Counted from the stretch's first letter, positions 24,825 to 34,995 are shown. The stretch is DNA of 64,000 nt from Kaistia geumhonensis (GCF_030815145.1 NZ_JAUSWJ010000001.1:3958501-4022500), one strand, 5' to 3'. Notes: a model not told the origin generated them from the sequence alone. A program made the numbers and translations.

Positions 24825-26282
24825 ATGGAGAAGCGTCGATATCCCGCCCCGCCGATGACCTCCTCCGCATCCAAATCGTCGCTGATCGCCTTTCTCGTCG
24901 CCGGGGCCTTCTTCATGGAGAACCTCGACGGCACCGTCATCGCCACGGCCCTGCCGGCGATGGCGCAGTCCTTCGGCGTGCAGCCCGTCGATCTCAATAT
25001 CGGCATGTCGGCCTATATGCTGGCCCTGGCGATCTTCATCCCCGCGAGTGGCTGGATGGCCGACCGCTTCGGCGCCAGGAGCGTGTTCGCCTCCGCTGTC
25101 GCCGTCTTCACCATCGCCTCGGTGCTCTGCGCCATCTCGACGGGGGTCGTCAGCTTCACGCTCTCGCGCATCCTGCAGGGCGTCGGCGGCGCCATGATGG
25201 TGCCGGTCGGTCGGCTCGTGGTGCTCAACAACACCTCCAAGGCCGACCTGATGCGCGCCATCGCGACGCTGACCTGGCCGGCCCTCTCGGCGCCGATCAT
25301 CGGCCCGCCGCTCGGCGGCTTCATCACCACCTATGCCTCCTGGCACTGGATCTTCATCCTCAACGTGCCGATCGGCATCGTGGCGCTCGGCCTCTCGTTC
25401 TGGCTCATCCCCAATGACAGGTCGCAGACGCGGCCGCCGTTCGACTGGATCGGCTTCCTTCTGACCAGCCTCGCCTGTGCCGGGCTCATGTACGGGCTCG
25501 AGGTGATCGGCCATTCCGAGCAGGGCATGATGATCGGCGGCGTCTCGATCCTGGCAAGCCTCGTGTTCGGTGCCGCCGCGTGGCGCCATGCCGGACGCCA
25601 TCCGCATCCCGTGCCCGATCTCGCCGCGGTGCGCATCCAGACCTTCGCCGTCACCATGATGGGCGGCTCGCTGTTCCGCACGGCGGTGAGCGCCGTGCCG
25701 TTCCTGCTGCCATTGCTGCTGCAGCTCGGCTTCGGGCTCGATCCCTTCCAGGCCGGCCTCTATGTGCTGGCGCTCTTCGCCGGCAATCTCGGCATGAAGC
25801 CGCTGACGAGCCTCGTGCTGCGGACCTTCGGCTTCCGCGCGACCCTGATCGGCAACGGCCTCGTCTTCGTCGCCACCATGGTCGGCTGCGCGATGCTGAC
25901 GCCGGCGACGCCGCCCTGGATCATCGCGATCCTCTTCGTCGTTTCCGGCGCCGCGCGCTCGATGCAGTACACCGCCATCAATACGCTCGCCTTCGTCGAC
26001 GTGCCGCAGGAGAAGATGGCCGGGGCGAACATGCTGTTCAGCCTCGTCCAGCAGATCACCTTCGGTCTCGGCATCGCGGTCGGCGCCGTCGTCCTGCGCT
26101 TCGCCGATGCCGTCGCCTCGCCGGGCTCGAGCGGGCTCATGCTGGTGGATTTCCGCTGGACTTTCCTCATCATCGGGGCGATCGGCCTCCTCGGCCTCTT
26201 TGACAGCCTTCGCCTGCCGCGCGACGCCGGCGCGCTGGTGAGCCGCCATCGCATGCCGGCGCCCGCGCCCCGCCGCCCTTGA
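24825..26282 (+). CDS. MFS drug/solute exporter, DHA2 (EmrB/QacA) type
   Basis: A 485-residue inner-membrane transporter with about 14 hydrophobic segments. The DHA2 hallmarks are FMENLDGTVIATALPAMA in helix 1, GWMADRFGAR (motif A) and a motif C-like PALSAPIIGPPLGGF. It would export drugs or metabolites using the proton gradient. The start is uncertain between ATG at 24825 and at 24855; neither has a strong ribosome site. It is divergent from system B; functional coupling is not shown. Confidence 0.88.
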   Translation: MEKRRYPAPPMTSSASKSSLIAFLVAGAFFMENLDGTVIATALPAMAQSFGVQPVDLNIGMSAYMLALAIFIPASGWMADRFGARSVFASAVAVFTIASVLCAISTGVVSFTLSRILQGVGGAMMVPVGRLVVLNNTSKADLMRAIATLTWPALSAPIIGPPLGGFITTYASWHWIFILNVPIGIVALGLSFWLIPNDRSQTRPPFDWIGFLLTSLACAGLMYGLEVIGHSEQGMMIGGVSILASLVFGAAAWRHAGRHPHPVPDLAAVRIQTFAVTMMGGSLFRTAVSAVPFLLPLLLQLGFGLDPFQAGLYVLALFAGNLGMKPLTSLVLRTFGFRATLIGNGLVFVATMVGCAMLTPATPPWIIAILFVVSGAARSMQYTAINTLAFVDVPQEKMAGANMLFSLVQQITFGLGIAVGAVVLRFADAVASPGSSGLMLVDFRWTFLIIGAIGLLGLFDSLRLPRDAGALVSRHRMPAPAPRRP

Positions 26283-26381
26283 CGGGTGGCGAGGACAGAC
26301 AATATCTCGCCCGCAATATCGGCCGGCCGGAAGGTCGTCGTCCACGAAGACTGCGCCCAGCCCCGGCTGCGACGCGAGGCC

Positions 26382-26396
26382 GGCCTCTTTGAGGCC
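26382..26396. repeat. Short perfect hairpin upstream of the aminopeptidase
   Basis: GGCCTC-TTT-GAGGCC, a 6-3-6 perfect hairpin in the 140-base gap between the MFS and aminopeptidase genes. It lacks a T-run and may be a weak terminator or leader structure. Confidence 0.3.
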
Positions 26397-26422
26397 TGGG
26401 CCGCTGCAAGGAGCACTCGTCC

Positions 26423-27676
26423 ATGAACGTCGCCAATCGCGATCCCTTTCTCACCCATGACGTGAAGCTCGACCGGCTCGGCGAGGTCGCCGTCAAGGTC
26501 GGCCTCGGCCTCCAGCCCGGCCAGGAGCTCGTGATGACGGCGCCGATCGACGCGCTGCCGCTGGTGCGCCGCATCACGGAACACGCCTACAAGGCGGGCG
26601 CCTCGCTGGTGACGACCCTGTTCAGCGACGAGGAAGCGACGCTGATGCGCTTCCGCCATGCGCCGGACGGCAGCTTCGACGTCGCCTCCGGCTGGCTGTT
26701 CGAGGGCATGGCCAGCGCATTCCGCGGCGGCGCCGCCCGTCTCGCGATCGCCGGCGAGAACCCGTCGCTGCTGTCGGGGCAGGATCCCGACCGCGTCGCC
26801 CGCGCCAACCGCGCCCGCTCGCGCGCCTACCAGCCGGCGCTGGAGCTGATCGCCGGCTTCGACATCAACTGGACCATCGTCTCCTATGCCTCGCCGGCCT
26901 GGGCGAAGTCGGTGTTTCCGGACGAGAACGAGACGGTGGCGGTCGCGAAGCTCTGGGACGCGATCTTCTCCGCCTCGCGCGTCGACCGCGTCGATCCCGT
27001 GGCTGCGTGGGCCGAGCACAACCGCGCCCTGCATGCGCGCACCCGGCTGCTCAACGACAAGCGCTATCACGCGCTGCATTTCACGGGGCCGGGCACCGAT
27101 CTCGTCGTCGGGCTCGCCGACGACCATGAATGGGAAGGCGGCGCCGGCACGGCCAAGAACGGCATCGTCTGCAATCCCAACATCCCTTCGGAAGAGGTGT
27201 TCACGACGCCGCACAAGGACCGTGTCTCGGGCACCGTCACCAGCACCAAGCCGCTCTCCTACCAGGGCACGCTGATCGACGAGATCAGCGTCCGCTTCGA
27301 GGAGGGCCGCATCGTCGAGGCGACGGCCCGCACCGGCGCGGACGTGCTGCGCAAGGTGCTGGAGACGGACGAGGGCGCGGCGCGGCTCGGCGAGGTGGCG
27401 CTCGTGCCGCACTCCTCCCCGATCTCGGCGAGCGGCCTTCTCTTCTACAACACGCTCTATGACGAGAACGCCGCCTGCCACATCGCGCTCGGACAGGCCT
27501 ATGCGAAGTGCATCCGCGGCGGCGACACGATGACTGCCGACGAGCTCGCGGCCAAGGGTGCCAATCGCAGCCTGATCCATATCGACTGGATGATCGGCTC
27601 GGGCGAGGTGGATATCGACGGTCTCTCCGAAAACGGCGCCGCCGAGCCGATCATGCGCAAGGGCGAGTGGGTCTGA
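26423..27676 (+). CDS. M29-family (thermophilic-type) aminopeptidase
   Basis: A 417-residue cytosolic metallo-aminopeptidase. The opening LDRLGEVAVKVGLGLQPGQELVMTAPIDALPLVR is typical of AmpS/AmpT enzymes, and EHNRALHARTRLLNDKRYHALHFTGPGTDL and HIALGQAYAKCIRGG cover conserved parts, including the metal-binding half. AAGGAG lies nine bases before the ATG. It stands alone between the MFS gene and mprF. Confidence 0.9.
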   Translation: MNVANRDPFLTHDVKLDRLGEVAVKVGLGLQPGQELVMTAPIDALPLVRRITEHAYKAGASLVTTLFSDEEATLMRFRHAPDGSFDVASGWLFEGMASAFRGGAARLAIAGENPSLLSGQDPDRVARANRARSRAYQPALELIAGFDINWTIVSYASPAWAKSVFPDENETVAVAKLWDAIFSASRVDRVDPVAAWAEHNRALHARTRLLNDKRYHALHFTGPGTDLVVGLADDHEWEGGAGTAKNGIVCNPNIPSEEVFTTPHKDRVSGTVTSTKPLSYQGTLIDEISVRFEEGRIVEATARTGADVLRKVLETDEGAARLGEVALVPHSSPISASGLLFYNTLYDENAACHIALGQAYAKCIRGGDTMTADELAAKGANRSLIHIDWMIGSGEVDIDGLSENGAAEPIMRKGEWV

Positions 27677-27869
27677 CGCGGCCCGTTCTCCCGCTCAGCG
27701 CACGTTTGCGTGAGGCCGACGGAAACGCCGGCCGCGCCTTCCCGGTTGCGTCCTGACGCCGCGGAAGCGGCCTCAATCCAGCCAGATTTGCGGCCTCATC
27801 ACAGTGGCAACGCAATATCCGGGAGAGGCGCCGCCGGCACGAGCCAGACAGCGGCGCCTCGAAAATCGC

Positions 27870-30539
27870 ATGACAGAAGCCGCCACCATGTCCCGCCGTG
27901 TCGAGGAGCCCGACGCCGCGCCCGTTCCCGCATCCGGTGAACCGCGCGGAGAGGCCGGATCGCCCCGCGGCTTCGGCGCGCGCATCGCGGAATTCCTCGC
28001 CGCGTCGAAACCGGCGATCGGCATCGGCGCCGGTCTCGCCGTTCTGGTGCTGGTGTGGCTCGCGATCAGCCACCTGATCGGCGAGGTCAACTACGACGAC
28101 GTCGTCGCCGCGCTTCATGCCACGCCGCTCGGCGCGATCGCCGCCGCGGTCGGATTCACCGCGCTCTCCTTCCTCGCGCTCAGCGTCTATGACTGGTCGG
28201 CGCTCGCCCATCAGGGACGCAAGGTCGACTATCCGCTGGTCGCGCTCACATCGTTCTGCGCCTATGCCGTCGGCAACACCGCCGGTTTCGGGCCGCTGAC
28301 CGGCGGCGCCATCCGCTATCGCTTCTATGGCCGTCTCGGCTTCGAGCCGGCGGATGTGGCGCGCATCGTCGCCTTCATCACCATCGCCTTCGGCCTCGGG
28401 CTTGCGGGTGTCACGGCGCTCGGCCTCGTCTTCGATCCTGTCGATGTCGCCGCGCCCGTCGGGCTGCCGCCGGCGATCCTCTCGCTCATTGGCGGCGGCG
28501 TCCTCGTCGCGCTCGCCGCGCTGCTCGGATGGTCCGCCTTCGGTTCGGGCCGCATCGGCTGGCGCGGCGCCTCGGTCGCGCTGCCGGGGCCGCGGATCAT
28601 GCTGGCGCAGTTCGGCGGCACCTTCATCGATGTCGCCGCCTCCGCCGCCGTTCTCTGGGTGCTGCTGCCGCAGACCGATCTCGGCTTCCCGGCCTTCATC
28701 GCCGTCTATGCGGTGGCGATCGGCCTCGGCGTCGCAAGCCATGTTCCGGCCGGCCTCGGCGTGTTCGAGGCGGTGATCGTCGCCGTCATCGGCCGCACGG
28801 CGCCGGTCGATCAGGTTCTGTCGGCGCTCTTCCTCTACCGTGTCATCTATTATGGCCTGCCGCTGGTCGTCGCGTCCGCGGTGGTCGCGACGCTGGAGCT
28901 TCGCCGTGCCACGGCGGGCGCGAAGACCTCGCGGGTCATCCGTGTCGGCGCGCAGCTGTCGCCGCGCGTGATCTCGGCGCTGACGCTCGCCATGGGCGCG
29001 GCGCTGATCTTCTCCGGCGTGACGCCGGCCGCCGACTCGCGTCTCGACATCCTGTCGGGCATCCTGCCGCTGCCGATCGTCGAGGGCGCGCATTTCCTCG
29101 AAAGCGTGCTCGGCCTTGGGCTCATCGCCATCTCGCGCGGCCTCGCGCATCGTCTGGACGGTGCCTGGTGGGCGGCGACCATCGCGGTTGGCCTCGGCGT
29201 GGTGCTGTCGCTGTTGAAGGCGATCGCCGTCACCGAGTCGATCGTGCTCTCGCTGCTGTTCCTGTCGCTGCTGGCGACCCGGCGCGAGTTCACGCGGCCG
29301 GCCTCGCTGTTCCACCAGCGCCTGACGCCCGGCTGGTGGATGGCGATCGCGACGGTGATCGTCAGCGCCGTGGTCGTGCTGTTCTTCGTCTACAGCGATG
29401 TCGACTATTCGCATCAGCTCTGGTGGCAGTTCGAATTCTCCGAGGAGGCGCCGCGCAGCCTTCGTGCGCTGCTCGGAGTCGTGATCGCCGCCGGTTCGCT
29501 GGCCGCCTGGTCGCTGCTGCGCCCCTCCAAGGGCAAGACCGGCGCGCCGACGTCGCAGGAAGTCGCCCTGGCGGTCGCCATCCTCGCCGACCAGCCGCAT
29601 CCCGACGCCAATCTCGTCCGCATGGGCGACAAGTCGCTGCTTTTCTCCGAGGATCGGCGCGCCTTCATCATGTTCGGCCGCCAGGCGCATTCCTGGGTGG
29701 CGCTGTTCGACCCGATCGGCCCGCGCGACGCCTGGCCGGCGCTCGTCTGGCAGTTCGTCGAGATGGCGCAGGCGGCCGGCGGGCGGGCGATCTTCTACCA
29801 GGTGCAGCCGCAGAACCTCTCGCTCTATGCCGATGCCGGGCTGCGCGCCTTCAAGCTCGGCGAGGCGGCGCAGGTCCGTCTTGCGACCTTCGACCTCAAG
29901 GGCGCCAAGCGGGCCGGCCTCCGGCACGGCAACAACCGGGCGATCCGCGAAGGACTCTCCTTCGAGCTGCTGCCGCCCGAGCGGGTCGCCGCCGAGATCG
30001 ACGCGCTGCAGGCGGTGTCCAATCTCTGGCTCGCGGAGCACAAGGCACGCGAGAAGCGCTTCTCGATCGGCGCTTTCGACCGCGCCTATGTCGCGGCGCA
30101 GCCGGCGGCGGTGGTGCGGCGCGAAGGGCGGATCATCGCCTTCGCGACAGTGATGACCACGGCGCGCAAGCACGAGGCGACCGTCGACCTGATGCGCTTC
30201 GCGCCCGATGCGCCCGCGGCGACGATGGAGTTTCTCTTCGTCAGTCTGATGCTCGCATTGAAGGATGACGGCTACGAGGTCTTCGATCTCGGCATGGCGC
30301 CGCTGTCCGGCCTCCATGGCAGCCCGGCGGCGCCGTTCTGGCATCGCCTCGGCCGCGCCGTCTTCGAACACGGCGAGCGCTTCTACAACTTCAACGGCCT
30401 CCGGGCGTTCAAGGCCAAATTCCAGCCGGAATGGCAGCCGCGCTACATGGCGGTCTCCGGCGGGACCAGCGCGATCGTCGCGCTCGCCGATGTCGCCGTC
30501 CTGATCGGCGGCGGACTCAAGGGAGTGGTGGGTAAATGA
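27870..30539 (+). CDS. mprF: Bifunctional aminoacyl-phosphatidylglycerol synthase/flippase (MprF/LpiA)
   Basis: About 889 residues. An N-terminal membrane part with roughly 14 hydrophobic segments (flippase) is followed from about residue 570 by a cytosolic DUF2156/GNAT-like synthase domain that transfers an amino acid, usually lysine, from tRNA to phosphatidylglycerol. Motifs include GNTAGFGPLTGGAIRYRFYG and DLGMAPLSGLHG. In rhizobia the homologue lpiA is acid-inducible. The start is uncertain: GTG 27804, ATG 27870 or ATG 27888. It overlaps the acvB-like gene by four bases. The 190-base gap upstream shows only a 9-base direct repeat (GCGGCCTCA). Confidence 0.9.
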   Translation: MTEAATMSRRVEEPDAAPVPASGEPRGEAGSPRGFGARIAEFLAASKPAIGIGAGLAVLVLVWLAISHLIGEVNYDDVVAALHATPLGAIAAAVGFTALSFLALSVYDWSALAHQGRKVDYPLVALTSFCAYAVGNTAGFGPLTGGAIRYRFYGRLGFEPADVARIVAFITIAFGLGLAGVTALGLVFDPVDVAAPVGLPPAILSLIGGGVLVALAALLGWSAFGSGRIGWRGASVALPGPRIMLAQFGGTFIDVAASAAVLWVLLPQTDLGFPAFIAVYAVAIGLGVASHVPAGLGVFEAVIVAVIGRTAPVDQVLSALFLYRVIYYGLPLVVASAVVATLELRRATAGAKTSRVIRVGAQLSPRVISALTLAMGAALIFSGVTPAADSRLDILSGILPLPIVEGAHFLESVLGLGLIAISRGLAHRLDGAWWAATIAVGLGVVLSLLKAIAVTESIVLSLLFLSLLATRREFTRPASLFHQRLTPGWWMAIATVIVSAVVVLFFVYSDVDYSHQLWWQFEFSEEAPRSLRALLGVVIAAGSLAAWSLLRPSKGKTGAPTSQEVALAVAILADQPHPDANLVRMGDKSLLFSEDRRAFIMFGRQAHSWVALFDPIGPRDAWPALVWQFVEMAQAAGGRAIFYQVQPQNLSLYADAGLRAFKLGEAAQVRLATFDLKGAKRAGLRHGNNRAIREGLSFELLPPERVAAEIDALQAVSNLWLAEHKAREKRFSIGAFDRAYVAAQPAAVVRREGRIIAFATVMTTARKHEATVDLMRFAPDAPAATMEFLFVSLMLALKDDGYEVFDLGMAPLSGLHGSPAAPFWHRLGRAVFEHGERFYNFNGLRAFKAKFQPEWQPRYMAVSGGTSAIVALADVAVLIGGGLKGVVGK

Positions 30540-31984
30540 TGCGTCGTTTCGCTTCCCTCGTCGCGGCCGCCGCCCTCACGGCCGGCCTCGCCCTGCCGGC
30601 ACTCGCAGAGGATGCCGCGGCTCCCGCGGCCCCGGCAGCTCCGGCCGCCGCCGCCGCGCCCGCGAAGGCGCTGCCCGCCTTCACCGCCGGCCTGCTCGGC
30701 AAGCCGCAGATCTTTCTTCCCGACGGCCCGGTGACGGGGACAGTGTTCCTTTTCGCCGATCTGGACGGCTGGACCGCCGACGAGGCGTCGCTTGCCGACA
30801 CGCTGAAGAAGAGCGGCGCCATCGTGGTCGGCATCGACACCGCATCGATGTTCGCCGGCCTCGAGAAGGACAGCGAGGACGAGTGCGTCTATCTCGTCGC
30901 CGATATCGAGGACCTCTCGCATCAGGTCCAGCGCGCGCTCGGCACGCCCAACTATCACTCGCCGATCCTCGCCGGCGTCGGCACCGGCGGCACTCTTGTG
31001 CTCTCGATCGCCGCGCAGACGCCCGACGCAACGATCGGCCACGGAGTCGCCGTCGATCCCGCGCTGGTGCTGCCGCTCAAGAAGCCGCTCTGCACCGATG
31101 CGCCGCGCCAGGACGTCGCCGGAGGGACGGTCTATGGTCTCGCCGAAGGTGATCTCACCAATCCCGTCGATGTGCTCTATACGAGCTCCGCGCCGAAGGA
31201 CGGCCGCGATCACGTCGCCGTGCTGCAGGGGCAGGGCTTCCAGATCAAGACCAAGGACGTCGCCGAGACCGGCTTCGCGGCGCTGAAGTCGCGCCTTGCC
31301 CGGCTCCTCGCGCCGAAGATCGATACCAGCAATCCGCTGGCGGACCTGCCGCTGGTCGAGCTGCCGGCGCAGGCGCGGCACGGCACGATGGCGGTGGTCT
31401 ATTCCGGCGACGGCGGCTGGCGCGATCTCGACAAGTCGATCGGCGATGCCTTCCAGAAGGAGGGCGTTCCGACCATCGGGGTCGACTCGCTGCGCTATTT
31501 CTGGTCGCGCAGGACGCCCGAGCAGACCTCGGCCGACCTTGCCCGGATCATCGACTACTACACCGAGAAATGGGGCATCGATCACGTCGTGCTGGTCGGC
31601 TATTCCTTCGGCGCCGACGTGCTGCCCTCGGCCTACCGGCTGCTGCCGCCGGACGAGCAGAGCCAGGTCGCGGAACTGTCGCTTCTCGGCTTGTCGGACC
31701 AGGTCGACTATGTCATTTCGGTCGGCGCCTTCCTCGGGACCAATTCGGGCGACGGCGAGACGCTGCCGGATATCAAGACGATCAAGCCGGCGCTGATCCA
31801 GTGCTTCTACGGCGAGGAGGAAGACGACAGCCTCTGCCCGAAGCTGGAGGGCAGTGGCGTCGAATTGATCAAGACGACGGGTGGCCATCACTTCGATGGT
31901 GATTATGATGCGCTGGCGCGCCGCATTCTCGACGGGTTGAGCCGGCGCTTGTCCGGGTCGGTCGAACCGGTCGCCGGCCGCTGA
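30536..31984 (+). CDS. acvB: AcvB/VirJ-family periplasmic protein (aminoacyl-PG hydrolase)
   Basis: A 482-residue protein with a signal peptide (to about residue 23), an Ala/Pro-rich linker to residue 45 and two alpha/beta-hydrolase-like halves. The second half has the nucleophile elbow GYSFGAD (Ser357) and a late His in TTGGHHFDGDY. AcvB of Agrobacterium hydrolyses lysyl-phosphatidylglycerol in the periplasm, and VirJ is its virulence-plasmid paralogue. The ATGA overlap with mprF reproduces the lpiA-acvB operon, so synthesis and removal of the lipid are co-expressed. Confidence 0.9.
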   Translation: MMRRFASLVAAAALTAGLALPALAEDAAAPAAPAAPAAAAAPAKALPAFTAGLLGKPQIFLPDGPVTGTVFLFADLDGWTADEASLADTLKKSGAIVVGIDTASMFAGLEKDSEDECVYLVADIEDLSHQVQRALGTPNYHSPILAGVGTGGTLVLSIAAQTPDATIGHGVAVDPALVLPLKKPLCTDAPRQDVAGGTVYGLAEGDLTNPVDVLYTSSAPKDGRDHVAVLQGQGFQIKTKDVAETGFAALKSRLARLLAPKIDTSNPLADLPLVELPAQARHGTMAVVYSGDGGWRDLDKSIGDAFQKEGVPTIGVDSLRYFWSRRTPEQTSADLARIIDYYTEKWGIDHVVLVGYSFGADVLPSAYRLLPPDEQSQVAELSLLGLSDQVDYVISVGAFLGTNSGDGETLPDIKTIKPALIQCFYGEEEDDSLCPKLEGSGVELIKTTGGHHFDGDYDALARRILDGLSRRLSGSVEPVAGR

Positions 31985-32097
31985 CAGGGGAATACCGTTT
32001 GAGCGTTGCGGAAGATGCGGAAGCCGACGAGGCCGCAAGAGGGTCTCTTCGGCGTCATGATAGCGCTGGCATTCATCGTGCATCCTCGCGCAGCATC

Positions 32098-33072
32098 ATG
32101 ACTCTCTCCCTCACACGTCTTGTCTTCGATGTCCTGGTCATCGGCATCGCATCCCTCGTCCTGGTCGGACGGCTGGGGGCGATGGACTGGCTGCTGGACA
32201 TGACCAATTTCTTCCGGCCGCACATCGCGGTCGTGGCGCTGGTCTTCCTGCTGCTCGCGGTCGGATCGGCGAGCTGGATCCGCATCGCGATCGCCGCCGC
32301 CCTGTTCGTCGCCGCCGTCTATCCGCTGGTGGTGGCAACGCTGCCCGCGGCGCCCGCCGCGGCGGCCGGAAACCTGCGCGTCATGGTCGCCAACGTCAAC
32401 GGCGCCAATCCCGAGAAGGAGCGGTTCGCCGCGCTGGTCGGCAAGGAGGCGCCCGATGTCGTCATCGGCGTCGAGGTCATCCGAGGCTGGCGCTCGACGA
32501 TCGAGAGCCTGCCGGGGCTCGGCTACGTCACCAACGGACCGGAGACCCGGCGCTCGGCCGTCATGGTCGCGAGCCGCTATCCGGTGACCGCCGAGCTGGT
32601 CGAGCTCGGCGCCCGGGCGAACCCGACCGAATTCATCGGCGGGTCGATGGCCGTGCGTGCCGAAGTGCAGCGGCCCGGCGCGGCGCGTCCGCTCGTCATC
32701 TATGGCATCCATCCCTCGACGACGCGCGATGCGAGGGGCTGGGTCGCCCGCGACTACTATCTCGAGGGTCTGGCGCGCCGCGTCTCGGAGGAGCCGCCGG
32801 GGACCGATGTGATCGTCGCCGGCGACTGGAACACGCCCTACTGGTCCCCGGTCCTGACGAACTTCTTCGCGACCTCCGGTATCCTGACGACCGAGCGTGG
32901 CCCGTGGCCGCCGCCCACGCGCTTCTTCCGCGAGTTCGGCGCCCCGATCGCGCTCGGTACGCCGATCGACCGGGTTGCCGTCTCGAAGGCGATCGGCGTG
33001 GCGGGCATCCGCACCAGCGAGGATTTCGGCTCCGACCATCTCGCGGTGATCACGGATCTCGCGCTGCCCTAG
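32098..33072 (+). CDS. Endonuclease/exonuclease/phosphatase-family membrane protein
   Basis: A 324-residue protein with three N-terminal hydrophobic segments (to about residue 85), then an EEP domain: MVANVNGANP, VIGVEVIRGW, GDWNTPYWSP and the C-terminal SDHLAVITDL with its catalytic histidine. The domain should face the periplasm, where relatives act as phosphodiesterases on unknown substrates. The ATG at 32098 starts the first membrane segment; an upstream in-frame start at 31999 adds 33 charged residues. It follows acvB by 113 bases. Confidence 0.85.
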   Translation: MTLSLTRLVFDVLVIGIASLVLVGRLGAMDWLLDMTNFFRPHIAVVALVFLLLAVGSASWIRIAIAAALFVAAVYPLVVATLPAAPAAAAGNLRVMVANVNGANPEKERFAALVGKEAPDVVIGVEVIRGWRSTIESLPGLGYVTNGPETRRSAVMVASRYPVTAELVELGARANPTEFIGGSMAVRAEVQRPGAARPLVIYGIHPSTTRDARGWVARDYYLEGLARRVSEEPPGTDVIVAGDWNTPYWSPVLTNFFATSGILTTERGPWPPPTRFFREFGAPIALGTPIDRVAVSKAIGVAGIRTSEDFGSDHLAVITDLALP

Positions 33073-33091
33073 CCTCGGGCCGGCGCCGACG

Positions 33092-34993
33092 CTACCAGCC
33101 CGAGCCGCCGCCACCACCGCCGCCGCCGCCCGACGAGCCGCCGCCCGACGATCCGGACCGTGATCCGGGTGCGGACGAGGCCGACGCCACCGTCTGCGAC
33201 AGGCTCGATCCGAGCCGGTCGACGAGGCTCCCGGGATCGCGATGCGAGCTCGTCGCATACCAGGACGCGACCGCGGCCGAGGCGCCGGCTGCGGCGAGCA
33301 CGCCGGCGAACTTCGCCGCCCAGGCATTCTCGACATCGAGCGCCACGGCATAGGGCAGGTAGCGCTCGAACAGCTCCGGCGTCTTCTCCGGCGGGTGGAG
33401 CACCTCGAGCCGATGCTCCTCGGCGGTGCCGAGATAGTGGCGGAAGCCGAAGATGGCGTCGCGCAGCTTCTGCCCGTCCGGCGTCGGGCTGCGCATCCAG
33501 CCGAAGGACGAGACGAGAACCGGCATGACGACGATCGGCAGAAGCAGCGGCGCGGCGTCGAGCGGCGCCCTGATCGTCGTTGCGAAGGCGACGAGGCCGG
33601 CGCCGAAGAAGGCGACCGCGAAGATACCCATCACGATCCAGGCGACGAGGCGGGTGAACAGCGACTGGCCCGTCTGGCCGGCATTGAGCCCGATGCCGAC
33701 GACGATACCGGCCACCGACGCGAAGGCGAGGCCGAGCACCGCCGCGGTCCCCTGATCGGGGCCGAGCGCGACGATGAGGCCGGCCGCCGTCGCACCATAG
33801 ACGAGCACCGTCAACAGGATGCCGAGCGCCAGCCAGCCAGCGTTCCAGTGGAAGATCGTGCCCGCATAGGCGCGCGCCAGCCCGCCCAACAATGCGCTGC
33901 GGGCGGCCTGCAGCTTCTGGTGATTGCGCTGGACGAGTTCGACCGTCATGGCGCCCCTGAAGAGCGCCGCCTCCATCGCCGCCTCCGCTTCGCCGATCGG
34001 GGCCGTGCCGGCCAGCCGCGAAATGGTCAGCGTCGGGCCGCTGTCGGCAAGCTTCAGATGGCCATGCACGCCGAGATCGAGCAGCGCGGCGGTGAAGGCG
34101 CGGTTGTCGAACGCCATGGAGGAAATATAGCGCGTGGCGGCCGCGCTGAGTCCCGCCGGCGGCGAGAACAGCGGCACCATCGGTCCGCGCGGCGGGTCGC
34201 GCCCGACCTTGAGCCAGGCGAGGGCGAAATAGCCGAGCGCACCGATGCTGCCGACGATCGCCGCGAGCGCGCCGAGATTGTCGTGCAGCCACCAGCCGGC
34301 CCGCCGCCCGAAGGAGGGTGCGTCGACGATGCCCTTCTGCCAGCTCGCCGCGACGGTCAGCCCCTCTCCGATGCCGAGCGGGCGTGTCGTGCGGAAGGTG
34401 ACGGTCGCGGGATGGGCCGTGTCCCACATCACCGCGACGGCATGCTCGCGCGAGCCGGAGGCTCCCGTATAGCCGGCGAGATTCTGGAAGCCGACCGGCT
34501 CGGGGATGGTGATGCGCGCCTCGGCGCTCTCGATCGGAAACGTCCAGCCATTGCCGGTCGCGTTCCAGTAGAGCTCGTCGAAATCGGCGAAATAGCCGAT
34601 CTGCCGCGTCGTCCGGTAGCGGATCGTGTAGTCGTGCGGGCCGTGGGACACCAGCCGGTCGGCCGAGCCGATGCGGATGCGGGTGCCGTTGGCGAGCGGC
34701 AGCAGTTCGTAGGGCTCGGGTTCGCCATCGAGCAGCACCGTCTCGACGGTGAAGCCCACGATGACCGACATGCCGCGGCCATCGACGTAGCGGGTCGGGA
34801 AGTCGCGGTTGATGCCGTGGCGGATCTGGTCGCCCTCGACATCGAAGCGGATGGTCTCGGTGACCAGAAGGTCGCCGCTCCGCTCGACCGCGACGTCGCT
34901 GAGGAAGGACAGGATCCGCTCTTCGGCCGCGGCCGGCAGCAGCGTCGCGACGAGGAGCAGCGCGGCGAGGAGGACGCGCATCATCCGCTGCAA
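33092..34993 (-). CDS. DUF2207-domain predicted membrane protein
   Basis: A 633-residue protein with a signal peptide (to about residue 23), an extracytoplasmic DUF2207 beta-rich domain (ERILSFLSDVAVERSGDLLVTETI), membrane segments near residues 230-250 and 390-500, and a Gly/Ser tail of the form found in this family. The tail explains the GCC/GCG-rich tract at 33095-33160. It lies two bases after the LemA stop; LemA-DUF2207 pairs are common, but their function in envelope biology is unclear. Confidence 0.88.
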   Translation of the reverse strand: MQRMMRVLLAALLLVATLLPAAAEERILSFLSDVAVERSGDLLVTETIRFDVEGDQIRHGINRDFPTRYVDGRGMSVIVGFTVETVLLDGEPEPYELLPLANGTRIRIGSADRLVSHGPHDYTIRYRTTRQIGYFADFDELYWNATGNGWTFPIESAEARITIPEPVGFQNLAGYTGASGSREHAVAVMWDTAHPATVTFRTTRPLGIGEGLTVAASWQKGIVDAPSFGRRAGWWLHDNLGALAAIVGSIGALGYFALAWLKVGRDPPRGPMVPLFSPPAGLSAAATRYISSMAFDNRAFTAALLDLGVHGHLKLADSGPTLTISRLAGTAPIGEAEAAMEAALFRGAMTVELVQRNHQKLQAARSALLGGLARAYAGTIFHWNAGWLALGILLTVLVYGATAAGLIVALGPDQGTAAVLGLAFASVAGIVVGIGLNAGQTGQSLFTRLVAWIVMGIFAVAFFGAGLVAFATTIRAPLDAAPLLLPIVVMPVLVSSFGWMRSPTPDGQKLRDAIFGFRHYLGTAEEHRLEVLHPPEKTPELFERYLPYAVALDVENAWAAKFAGVLAAAGASAAVASWYATSSHRDPGSLVDRLGSSLSQTVASASSAPGSRSGSSGGGSSGGGGGGGGGSGW

Positions 34994-34995
34994 CC

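Noticed and set aside
33095-33160. A simple-sequence repeat tract rich in GCC/GCG
   Set aside because: It encodes the Gly/Ser tail that is normal for DUF2207 proteins, so it is coding low complexity rather than an independent repeat element.
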